Assembly (NCBI GenBank): GCA_020639095.1
Contig: JACKHH010000013.1
Span: 1 to 64,000, forward strand
Origin: Phycisphaerales bacterium
Lineage (GTDB): Bacteria; Planctomycetota; Phycisphaerae; UBA1845
Direction: 5' to 3'
Length of the DNA stretch: 64,000 bases
Part shown: piece after piece, positions 8,233-15,685 of the stretch
How positions within the stretch are numbered: position 1 is the stretch's first letter
How the letters are laid out: each line of letters begins with the position of its first letter
Translations under genes and position numbers: made by a program
The notes under the pieces: model-generated
Seen by the model: the letters and a program-made list of their open reading frames with translations, nothing else
What the model was told of the DNA's origin: nothing
The model's database searches: none

Positions 8233-9453
8233 CTAGTCCAAGTGCACACCGAGCTTGCCCGCGATGCGGTCGAAGTCATCGAGCGAAAAGTAGTCGATGA
8301 CGATTCGACCTCGGCCCTTGCCGCGACCAGGCTTGATCTTCACCTTCGTGGCCAGAGCCTGCTGGAAACGATTCTCGAGATCGGCGACGTTGGCCTGGGG
8401 ACCGGCGGGCTTTCGCGTTTCGTCGGCTTGGTCCGCCGGCTGGGTGACATCCCGTCCCAGCCGTTTGCGGCGTACGATCTCTTCGAGCGCCCGGACAGAG
8501 AGCCCGTTGGCAACCGCGGCCTGTGCAAGCTCGCATCGGCGCTGTGTGCCTTCGACACCCAGGATGGACCGCGCATGTCCCATCGACAGCTGGCCTTCCG
8601 CCACCAGTTCCTTGACCTGTGGCGGCAGTTCGAGCAATCGCAGGTAGTTGACGACCGTCGTGCGATCTTCATTGAGCCGCCGTGCAACTTCCTCCGGCCT
8701 GAGGCCAAATTCCTCGCAGTATCGTTCGTATGCCTCGGCGCGATCGATCGCGTTGAGATCCTCACGTTGAAGATTCTCGACCAGCGCCAGCTCCAGGGAC
8801 CGCTCGTCATCCACGTTGCGGATGATGACCGGCACCTCGTCAATACCGGCTGCCTTGGATGCCCGCCATCGCCGCTCTCCGGCGATAAGCTCATATCCCA
8901 CAACATGTTGTGACTCATCGCCAGCCATCCTGATCGGCCGGACGACGAGGGGCTGGATCAGGCCGTTGCGGGCAATAGACGCCGCAAGCGATGCGATGGT
9001 CTTGCGATCAAACTGCTGTCGCGGTTGATGTTTGCCGGGCCGTATGGCGTCGACCCGCAAAGTCGCGGCAGCCGCCCCAGATGTAGCACCACCTATAAAA
9101 TCAGTAGCATCCAATGTGGATACTTCTGTATTGGCAGCAGTCGGAAGCACTTCAACAGTGCGCCGATCCGCAACCATTTGCCGATCGGGTGATGAGCGAT
9201 CCACAAAGTTGGCGGCGGCGGCTTCGCGACCTAGATGCGACTCCAGAGGGGCTCTCTGACCATCAGCTTCATGATCTTCGCCGAGCCCCAGCGACGGCAG
9301 GAGCTCGTGGGGCAAGGCATCATCCGGATCATGTGCCTGACTGGGAGACGTTTCGCTTTCAACCACCTCGATTTTGGCTGCATCATCAGCTGGCTTGGTG
9401 GGCTGAATCAACGACGCAAGCCCCCTGCCGAGGCGTCGCGTTGGCTTGGACAT
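8233..9453 (-). CDS. parB: ParB/Spo0J chromosome partition protein
   Basis: This is a 406-aa CTP-dependent DNA clamp that loads at parS and helps segregate the chromosome origin. The N-terminal box RRLGRGLASLI is the conserved ParA-interacting region. About 110 variable residues follow, then the ParB N-domain (PGKHQPRQQFD, GERRWRASKAAG) and a helix-turn-helix (VARRLNEDRTTVVNYLRLL). The C-terminus ends in a dimerisation-like domain. ATG 9453 is chosen over an upstream in-frame start because AGGGAGG lies just before it and the protein then begins MSKPTRRLGRG. A parS site lies 62 bases upstream, which suggests self-binding. No parA gene is adjacent in the window. Confidence 0.93.
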   Translation of the reverse strand: MSKPTRRLGRGLASLIQPTKPADDAAKIEVVESETSPSQAHDPDDALPHELLPSLGLGEDHEADGQRAPLESHLGREAAAANFVDRSSPDRQMVADRRTVEVLPTAANTEVSTLDATDFIGGATSGAAAATLRVDAIRPGKHQPRQQFDRKTIASLAASIARNGLIQPLVVRPIRMAGDESQHVVGYELIAGERRWRASKAAGIDEVPVIIRNVDDERSLELALVENLQREDLNAIDRAEAYERYCEEFGLRPEEVARRLNEDRTTVVNYLRLLELPPQVKELVAEGQLSMGHARSILGVEGTQRRCELAQAAVANGLSVRALEEIVRRKRLGRDVTQPADQADETRKPAGPQANVADLENRFQQALATKVKIKPGRGKGRGRIVIDYFSLDDFDRIAGKLGVHLD

Positions 9454-9514
9454 GGCATCCTCCCTGATGTTATGAACACCGCATTGAATCATCTGCGACG
9501 AACGCGCTGATGCA

Positions 9515-9530
9515 TGTTTCACGTGAAACT
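9515..9530. promoter_or_regulatory. parS centromere site (15 of 16 match)
   Basis: TGTTTCACGTGAAACT matches the near-universal bacterial parS palindrome TGTTTCACGTGAAACA except at the last base. It lies between the parB start and the gene-poor region. Confidence 0.92.
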
Positions 9531-10812
9531 ACCGCTGTCGCGCCGCCCTGTAAAGCGAAAAGTGCGGATATGATGCACACGTCCGCCTTCGGCGCACGCA
9601 CCTGGGCGGCCTCCACTACTGCCCGCATCACTTCATGCGTGCGCCGCGAGCGGCGACGCGGCAAGCGCTTTCGGCCTGGCCAGGTGCGGGTCCCAGTGTA
9701 TTCATCTGCACATCGGAGCCATGTTGGCGCTTGTCCATTCGTCGGATCGCGAATGGCGAGCGCCTGGAGGGCCAAATCCGAATTCGATGGTCGGTCGCCC
9801 GGGCCGCCGGACTCACCTGCGACAGATGCGACACGTTGTCGCCGTCCGGGCACGGCGAACCGGGCGATCCTCCGCTACTGCGCACTGGCGCTGCGGCTCC
9901 ACCTCGGCGACACGCGAGGACGGAAGCCCAGAGGCCTCGTTCCTGGCCACCATCAGCCCGACGCCGCTACCGGGCGGAGAAGCCAGTGACGACTCGTTGC
10001 CACAGCGCCGCGTTCGAGCACGCGGCTCCGCTGACGATATCCGGCGAACCGGGCTGCGCCGCGTCGCATGTTTCACGTGAAACAGCGATCGGGCCCACCG
10101 GACAGAACGATTGGGACAAGCTGCTGGTGCAGGCATACCGAGCCATCGCGCGACTACGAAGGGATGTCGAAGAACAAGACGGGAATTGTCTTGCGGTCTG
10201 CTCAATTCACGCACGCCACCAACGCGCAACGCGTCAGTGACGAACGCGACTTCGAGTGGGTGGGTCCGATCGATACCCAGGTTGCCGCGATTTCAGCGAC
10301 CACGCTGCGTCGATCGCCGCTCAGAAGCCCAGATCCTCTGCGTCCACTGAGAACAGCGACAATCGGCACAGCTCGATCGACACACCCTGAATTGCCGCCA
10401 GGTTCCCGGCTGAGGTGTTACTTGTCAACTTACTCATGGCACGTCGACGACGGGCCAGTCGTCGTCAACATCTGAGGAAGCGTCGGAACGCAGGCCCGGC
10501 CCATCGCCACGCCGAAATGGTTCGTAAATATTGCAAAAATAACGAGTTACGGTAATTCACCGAACTGGATCCGCCGACCGCTGTGCCATGAATCGGAGTT
10601 GCTTTGCCATGTCACCGTTCCGTCGGTTGTACGAGTTCGACGATGTTCAGTGGCGTCGCGGCGCGCACCTCGCGAGGGTCCCAATCCTTGTTGGCAGTGT
10701 GTAGCGGTTGTCGATTGCTTTGCTGCCTTCCCGTCCGTACCACAGGACCCAATTACAGTGCAGCTTACCGTAGGCGTTGCACGATTCCGCGGGAGGTGGT
10801 TGGTTATCGCGT
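9531..10812. other. Gene-poor stretch around the parS sites
   Basis: No reading frame here gives a protein I recognise, and no frame has a convincing ribosome site. The open frames that begin MFHVK or MHVSRET are translations of the parS palindrome. One AT-rich patch (10518-10560) stands out from the GC-rich surroundings. I saw no DnaA-box cluster, tRNA or recognisable rsmG or parA, the usual neighbours of parB. It could be a centromere-proximal region or carry an untranslated RNA. Confidence 0.55.
10069..10084. promoter_or_regulatory. parS centromere site (perfect)
   Basis: TGTTTCACGTGAAACA is an exact 16-bp match to the parS consensus, 539 bp from the first site. Two sites next to parB mark this as the centromere-like locus of the replicon, which is usually close to the origin. 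Confidence 0.95.
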
Positions 10813-10842
10813 TTGCCAATATTGGCCTTGTGCCCTTAGAAT
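10813..10842 (+). promoter_or_regulatory. Possible sigma-70-type promoter for the PtsN-like gene
   Basis: TTGCCA at 10813 and TAGAAT at 10837 are separated by 18 bp and end about 30 bp before the ATG at 10874. This is a by-eye match in GC-rich DNA. Confidence 0.4.
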
Positions 10843-10873
10843 GCCGCGATTCGCGCCTTCTTACGGGGGACAC

Positions 10874-11329
10874 ATGAAACTCACTGACATACTACCGGCT
10901 GACTGCGTTGTTGCGCCGCTTGCGGCCCGCGACAAGCTCGCCGCGATAACTGAATTGGTGGATGCGCTGGCACGTGCGGGCCGCCTGATTGATCGCGATC
11001 AGATGCTGCAAGCCGTGCTTGATCGGGAGACGACGAGGTCGACCGGAATCGGCAATGGTTTGGCGGTTCCGCATGGCAAATGTGCGGGCTGCCCGAAGCT
11101 GGTCATGGCGGTCGGCAGGCCGGCGGAACCGATCGACTTCAACAGCGCGGACAAGAAGCCCGTTGAGCTGATCGTGCTCCTGGCGAGCCCGCCCGACGAG
11201 ACCGGCCCGCACATTCAGGCGCTGGCGCGGATTTCTCGCCTGATGCTGATGGACGAGTTCCGGCAGGCGGTAAAGGCCGCCGACTCCTCCGAAGCCATAT
11301 ACGAAACGATCGCCAAGCACGAAGGTTAG
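10874..11329 (+). CDS. PTS EIIA domain protein, PtsN (EIIA-Ntr)-like
   Basis: This is a 151-aa phosphocarrier of the mannitol/fructose/nitrogen EIIA fold. H67 in GNGLAVPHGK is the expected phosphorylation site. The order of strands around RSTGIGNGLAVPH and IVLLASPPDETGPHIQALARIS fits the EIIA-Ntr type, which works in regulation rather than in sugar uptake. No membrane EIIB/EIIC domain is encoded nearby. The start is fixed by GGGGGA eight bases before ATG 10874; longer upstream frames lack support. It converges on rplU. Confidence 0.86.
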   Translation: MKLTDILPADCVVAPLAARDKLAAITELVDALARAGRLIDRDQMLQAVLDRETTRSTGIGNGLAVPHGKCAGCPKLVMAVGRPAEPIDFNSADKKPVELIVLLASPPDETGPHIQALARISRLMLMDEFRQAVKAADSSEAIYETIAKHEG

Positions 11330-11420
11330 GCGATCGCGAATAAGCTTTGATTGTGTAGGGGGCGCGAAGCCCGCAGCGCGGAGGGTTTGCGCGCGTGCTT
11401 CGCTCGTTCAGCGACCGTGA

Positions 11421-11735
11421 TTACGCGTTGATCTTGTCGACGCGGACCCGCAGATAACGCTGGCGATGGCCTTGTTTTCTGCGGTAATTCTTGCGGCGAC
11501 GGAATTTGATGATGTCGATCTTGTCGCCCTTGAGTTCGCCTTCGATGGTCGCGGTCACGGATGCACCGTCGACGTAGGGCTGACCCACGCGGGCATCGGC
11601 GCCTTCACCCACGAGCAGGACCTTGTCGAACTGGATGCTCTTCTGGTCCTCGGCGAGATCGTGGAGCTGCACATCCAAGCGCGTACCTTCTTCAACGCGG
11701 TACTGGTGGGCTCCGTCTTCGATAATTGCATACAC
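11421..11735 (-). CDS. rplU: 50S ribosomal protein L21
   Basis: This is a 104-aa ribosomal protein of the large subunit. It begins MYAIIEDGAHQYRVEEG and ends in the basic KFRRRKNYRRKQGHRQ segment that contacts 23S rRNA, both diagnostic of bL21. The length is normal. rpmA (L27), usually directly downstream, is not there: the next gene downstream is the convergent PtsN-like gene. The 91-bp gap to it holds a weak GCGAAGC/GCTTCGC inverted repeat but no T-run. Confidence 0.95.
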   Translation of the reverse strand: MYAIIEDGAHQYRVEEGTRLDVQLHDLAEDQKSIQFDKVLLVGEGADARVGQPYVDGASVTATIEGELKGDKIDIIKFRRRKNYRRKQGHRQRYLRVRVDKINA

Positions 11736-11905
11736 GGCTTGTGGTCTCCACGGCTAGCAGGCCGGTGCTACACTTCCGGCCTAATCGTTTCGGTCGAGCC
11801 ACGTATGGTCGCAGGATTCACAGGTTTCGTCAAGCGCCCCGGCCGCCCGCCCCACGCCAGAAGCCCCTCAGGCCGGTTCCCGGGAGCGGCATGGCGGTTC
11901 GCAGC

Positions 11906-12172
11906 CTATTCCAGCCCTTGACGCCAATCGCGTTGCGCAATCCCGATGACAATCGCGGCCGGGACCAGAGCCAGCAGGCAGCCAGCCAGGACCAGGTTCA
12001 TCCAGCTTCCGTTGGTGGCTTGGTACATCCGCAGGCCGAGGGCGGCTGGATCGGTGCTCAAGTCGGAGAGGTGAATTTGCGGGCGGAAGGGTTCCTGCCC
12101 CCGGCGAACGAAGCTGAGCAGGGAGCGAGGTTGGGATTTCGCCCTTTCGTTACGCGTCTTCGGGCAGGATGG
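11906..12172 (-). pseudogene. Probable relic of an ABC sugar-transporter permease C-terminus
   Basis: An open frame of 88 codons with no credible start encodes PAALGLRMYQATNGSWMNLV followed by a hydrophobic helix and GIAQRDWRQGLE, then a stop. This resembles the last loop, final membrane helix and terminal Q-R motif of MalG/UgpE-type permeases. The usual upstream helices and the EAA loop are missing, so if the match is right this is a decayed fragment. The similarity is judged by eye only. Confidence 0.4.
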
Positions 12173-12428
12173 TCACGCGACTCTTTTCGTCGAGGGCGAT
12201 GAGGGTGCGTTCGCCATCGGCTTTCCGCAGGGTGATGCGTTTGAGCAGGTAGCGATCGCTCGGACCGTGGGCGAACCAACTGCCCGTAGGCGCCGTGTGG
12301 ACTTTCTCAATTACCCCTTCGACCTGCGTGCTCCAGACGCCGGCTCGGCGTTCGACGCGTTGTTCGACGCGGATGCGCGTGCCCGGGGTCAGTTTGTCGA
12401 CTGTGGTTGCGGTTGTGCTTGTCGTCAT
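12150..12428 (-). CDS. Small conserved-looking hypothetical protein, 92 aa
   Basis: I do not recognise this protein. It starts at ATG 12428 with a Thr-rich N-terminus, then a compact, probably beta-rich domain (TRIRVEQRVERRAGVW, VEGVIEKV, DRYLLKRITLRKADG, EKSRVTILPED). There is no signal peptide or membrane segment. The fold pattern looks like a small barrel that could bind nucleic acid or a partner protein, but this is a guess. It lies downstream of the HAD gene on the same strand, separated by an interspersed repeat. Confidence 0.62.
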   Translation of the reverse strand: MTTSTTATTVDKLTPGTRIRVEQRVERRAGVWSTQVEGVIEKVHTAPTGSWFAHGPSDRYLLKRITLRKADGERTLIALDEKSRVTILPEDA

Positions 12429-12477
12429 GTTGCTTGTTTCCGTCGGTGCCCCGGTGTCCTCTTGAGTTTGCGTTTCC

Positions 12478-12506
12478 TTCCGCTCCCTTACAGTCGCGGC
12501 TCGGTT
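12478..12506 (+). repeat. Interspersed repeat B (core CTCCCTTACAGTCGCGG)
   Basis: This is one of five copies in the window, all on the plus strand: here, 33111, 34988, 56887 and 61667. This copy is intergenic, between the HAD gene and the 92-aa gene. Confidence 0.85.
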
Positions 12507-12507
12507 C

Positions 12508-13185
12508 TTATGCTCCCAGCGCGTCAGCCAATTCGGCCAAGTTGGCGAATTCCGCCAGCATCTTCACGTCTTTGTCGGCTTTGCCGCCGTAGCGGTTGAT
12601 CCAGACATAATTCAGGTGCAGCTCGCCAGCCGGTCGTGCGTCGTGATACAGACTCTGCGCGACGTGCAGCACGCGCTCGCGTCCGCCGATATGTTCGAGC
12701 ATCGCGAGGAAGTGCGGGTGGGCTGGCTTGTACGAGCGCACATCCTCGGCTGTGATAATGAGATCGAACTCAACGTCCAGATGCTGTCGCGTCCCGGCGA
12801 ACAGGTCGCGGTCAATGTTCGACAGAATACCGAGTTTGTAGCGATTTTTCAGACGTCTCAGGGCTGCCACGGTATCCGCGAATGGCGGCCAATCGGGCAG
12901 CGACCGGCTGAGGTGGCCACGCTGTTCGTCGGCAAACGGCAAGCCGAAGTCGCGCGCGACCATCGCAAGCGTCGCAGCCTGTACCTCGCGATAGGGTTGG
13001 TAGCCCTGCTGCTCGATAGCGGCTTCGGTGCGCACGTATGCATCGATGACGTCGTCGCGTTGATCCGGCGGCACGCCGAGTTCGGCGAAGCTAGCCGCGA
13101 TGCCCGCTTCCCAGTCGACGAGCGTGCCATAGCAGTCGAAGGTGAGCAGTTCGATCGAGTTGGCGATTTCGCCGAGTGTGGCCAT
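12508..13185 (-). CDS. HAD-superfamily hydrolase, haloacid-dehalogenase type II-like
   Basis: This is a 225-aa HAD phosphatase/dehalogenase-like enzyme. Motif I is LTFDCYGTLVDWE, with the nucleophile Asp and the Cys-Tyr-Gly-Thr-Leu string common to L-2-haloacid dehalogenase relatives. Motif II is the LSNID near mid-protein, and the SYKPAHPHF segment carries the motif III Lys. A conserved acidic/Asn-Arg-Gly-like tail (YVWINRYGG) follows. The substrate is unknown and the neighbours do not help. No signal peptide was seen, so it is probably cytoplasmic. Confidence 0.82.
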   Translation of the reverse strand: MATLGEIANSIELLTFDCYGTLVDWEAGIAASFAELGVPPDQRDDVIDAYVRTEAAIEQQGYQPYREVQAATLAMVARDFGLPFADEQRGHLSRSLPDWPPFADTVAALRRLKNRYKLGILSNIDRDLFAGTRQHLDVEFDLIITAEDVRSYKPAHPHFLAMLEHIGGRERVLHVAQSLYHDARPAGELHLNYVWINRYGGKADKDVKMLAEFANLAELADALGA

Positions 13186-13338
13186 GGGGCACCGTTGTTA
13201 CCTGTAATCGCACACCCGCCACGTGCGTACCTCTGGCTGGCGGGGCGTTGGTCTTGAGCTTACCGGGCGGGTTGGGGATTGACCAGCGACGGCGGGATTG
13301 CATACCGCGGGGCGCGGTGGCTGGCTATACTCAACGCG

Positions 13339-14355
13339 ATGGCAGATCAGCCGATGCAATCGACCAACGGACAACCTGTCGGGCTGGTGCTCGACGATTG
13401 CTTCAAAGGGCACGATACCGGATCGCTGCACCCCGAAAGGCCGAGACGCATCGACGCGATCCGCGAAGCGCTGACCGCGGGCAGGTTGACCGAGCGCTGC
13501 CACCGCCTGCCACTCCGCGAAGCCACCGACGAAGAGATCCTGGCGGTTCACGATGATGCATATCTGCGACGCCTCGAATCGAAATGTGCAGCCGGTGCGC
13601 CGTTCATCGACGTGGTGGATAGTGCGATTTCGCCGCCCAGCTACGGGCTTGCCCGCCTGGCAGCCGGTTCCGTGCTCGGTGCGGTGGACGCGGTGATGGC
13701 TGGGGAGGTGCGAACTGCCTTTTGCGCGGTACGTCCGCCGGGCCACCACTGCGAACGCAGCCGGTCGATGGGGTTTTGCCTGCTGGGCAACGTCGCGATC
13801 GCGGCGCAGTACCTGCGCGACCGGCACGACATCGATCGCATCGCAGTGATCGATTGGGACGTGCATCACGGCAATGGCACGCAGCATCTGTTCGAAACCT
13901 GCGGCGACGTGCTGTTCATCAGCCTGCATGGACACCCGTCATACGTTTATCCGGGGACCGGGCACGCCGACGAACGCGGGATTGGCGGGGGCGAAGGTGC
14001 AACACTGAACGTGCCGCTCTATCCCGGCGCGAAGGACGACGACTACCATCGGGCGTTCGACGAGCAGGTGCTGCCGCTGCTGGAGGACTACCAACCCGGT
14101 TTCGTGCTGGTATCGGCTGGCTTTGATGCGCATCGCGACGACCCGCTGGCACCGCTCGACCTGGAGTCGACGTCATACCGCTGGATGACGCGAGCCGTAT
14201 GGGAGATGGCGAACCGCTTTGCCGGGGGCAAACTGGTCAGCGTGCTGGAGGGGGGCTACGATCTTCACGCGCTGGGCGAGTCGGTGGCGATGCACGTTGA
14301 TGAGTTGCTCTGCTGCACCGGCTCGGCGCATGACTTCTCGGGCGACGGAGCGTGA
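13339..14355 (+). CDS. Histone-deacetylase-family (acetoin-utilisation/AcuC-like) amidohydrolase
   Basis: This is a 338-aa zinc amidohydrolase of the arginase/deacetylase fold. RPPGHHCERSRSMGFC carries the tandem catalytic histidines. VIDWDVHHGNGTQ carries the zinc-binding Asp and His, and SAGFDAHRDDPLAPL the second zinc Asp. Bacterial members deacetylate acetylpolyamines or proteins; the substrate here is open. ATG 13339 begins the protein just before the family start (GLVLDDCFKGHDTG); a TTG 60 bases upstream is less likely. A CoA-binding protein follows after 9 bases. Confidence 0.88.
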   Translation: MADQPMQSTNGQPVGLVLDDCFKGHDTGSLHPERPRRIDAIREALTAGRLTERCHRLPLREATDEEILAVHDDAYLRRLESKCAAGAPFIDVVDSAISPPSYGLARLAAGSVLGAVDAVMAGEVRTAFCAVRPPGHHCERSRSMGFCLLGNVAIAAQYLRDRHDIDRIAVIDWDVHHGNGTQHLFETCGDVLFISLHGHPSYVYPGTGHADERGIGGGEGATLNVPLYPGAKDDDYHRAFDEQVLPLLEDYQPGFVLVSAGFDAHRDDPLAPLDLESTSYRWMTRAVWEMANRFAGGKLVSVLEGGYDLHALGESVAMHVDELLCCTGSAHDFSGDGA

Positions 14356-14364
14356 CGCAACATC

Positions 14365-14742
14365 ATGGCTGAACAAACGATAGCGATCATCGGAGCCTCG
14401 ACCGACCGGACCAAGTACGGCAACATCGCGGTCCGCGCGTATGTCGATCTGGGCTGGACGGTGTACCCCGTGAACCCGAAAGCCGACGAGGTCGAGGGGC
14501 TCAAAACCTATCCATCGATTCGCGACGTGCCCACACCGATCGAACGCGTCTCGGTCTACCTGCCACCCAAGGTGCTGCTCGGCGTGCTTGCGGACATCGC
14601 CGCCATGACACCAGCTGAGGTCTGGCTGAATCCGGGGACCGAGAGCGATGAGGTGATCGCCAAGGCGCGCGAGCTGGGGCTGAATGTCATCCAGGCGTGC
14701 AGCATCGTCGATCGCGGCGTGTCACCGGCACAGTATCGCTAG
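14365..14742 (+). CDS. CoA-binding domain protein (YccU-like)
   Basis: This is a 125-aa single-domain protein of the CoA_binding_2 family. It begins AIIGASTDRTKYGNIAVRAY, a Rossmann-type nucleotide loop. YPVNPKADEVEGLKTYPS, SVYLPP and AEVWLNPGTESDE then match the succinyl-CoA-synthetase-alpha-like CoA-binding fold. Stand-alone members have no settled enzyme activity. It lies 9 bases after the deacetylase-like gene and probably shares its transcript, which loosely links both to acyl or acetyl metabolism. Confidence 0.86.
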   Translation: MAEQTIAIIGASTDRTKYGNIAVRAYVDLGWTVYPVNPKADEVEGLKTYPSIRDVPTPIERVSVYLPPKVLLGVLADIAAMTPAEVWLNPGTESDEVIAKARELGLNVIQACSIVDRGVSPAQYR

Positions 14743-14936
14743 GCACATCTTCACTTAAAACGTTACCCGAAAATAGTTTACCGCAATCGGCAGAGCCGTT
14801 GCGCGCGAGAACTGCGCGGGCGCTGTGATATCGGACCGAGGCAGTTGCGAATATGCGCGGTGTCGCGGCGAATACCTGGATGACCGGCAGGGTGGTTGCC
14901 CGTGTCCGGTGGCCAGGGAATCCAGGAGTGTTTGCC

Positions 14937-15602
14937 ATGAATCGTCACAGCGGAACCACGGTGGTGCAGCGCGGCAGTTTCTTCAGCGCGTTTGCGTACG
15001 GGCTGTTCGGGATGCTCACCGCGCTCATCGTCTGCGCCGCGGGCGTCGGGATCTACGCGCTCAACGTGGTTGATCGCCGGGTCGACACGGCACTGACCAC
15101 GAGCACCGGGCTGCTGAAGTCGCTGCCCGAGATCTTGCCGGAGATTCGCGAAGCGCTGCCGCCAGCATTGGCAGACACGCTTGCGGACGTGCGCGATCCG
15201 AATTACCGGTCGCAGCTCACGGTAGACACGCACCTCGCGTCGATCGGCAGGGACGACACGCGCGAAGTGGTGATCAACGTGCAGAACAACGGCGATAAGA
15301 CGGTTTCGCTGATGGCGCTGCGGATCGTGCTGCTCGACGCCAACAACACGCCGGTACACTCGCTGGTGACGTATGCCGCCACCCCGCTCACCGTTGATCG
15401 GGAGTGGCGCGGGCCGATTCTGCCCGGTTCGATGCGACGCTGCGGGATGTACGTCTACCGCTGCTCGCCCGACCTGACCCCGCAGATCGAAATCACCGAC
15501 GTTCGGACCTGGACGGGTGACGGACAGACCGCATTGACGGTGAAGCCCGACAGTGTCAGTGAGGAAACCCGCCTGGCGACGCGCGAAGGCCGGTCTGACT
15601 GA
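14937..15602 (+). CDS. Single-pass membrane hypothetical protein
   Basis: I recognise no family. The 221-aa protein starts at ATG 14937, preceded by AGGAG. One membrane helix (AYGLFGMLTALIVCAAGVGIY) lies at about residues 17-38. A short helical linker follows, then an extracytoplasmic beta-rich domain containing REVVINVQNNGDKTVSLMAL, which reads like a small immunoglobulin-like or DUF-type domain. Such anchored domains often sit in the periplasm-facing side of planctomycete membranes. It is divergent in function from its neighbours, and no operon partner is evident. Confidence 0.62.
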   Translation: MNRHSGTTVVQRGSFFSAFAYGLFGMLTALIVCAAGVGIYALNVVDRRVDTALTTSTGLLKSLPEILPEIREALPPALADTLADVRDPNYRSQLTVDTHLASIGRDDTREVVINVQNNGDKTVSLMALRIVLLDANNTPVHSLVTYAATPLTVDREWRGPILPGSMRRCGMYVYRCSPDLTPQIEITDVRTWTGDGQTALTVKPDSVSEETRLATREGRSD

Positions 15603-15685
15603 CAGGCGTGACACGTCGAATCGACGCGTCAGTGTGTCAATCGACGCGCATTCTGCCATGACAGCGCGTCAGGATGACGCGACAG

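Noticed and set aside
9510..10475. Forward and reverse reading frames beginning MHVSRET, MFHVKQ or containing FHVKH near parB
   Set aside because: These peptides are translations of the parS palindrome. The rest of each frame matches nothing I know and has no supporting ribosome site.
9531..10872. Replication origin (oriC)
   Set aside because: parB/parS proximity is suggestive, but I found no cluster of DnaA boxes, no dnaA/dnaN and no clear unwinding repeats.
12478..12506. Repeat B as a promoter or terminator
   Set aside because: It has no -35/-10 spacing or stem with T-run, and it occurs both in intergenic and in coding positions with respect to different gene orientations.
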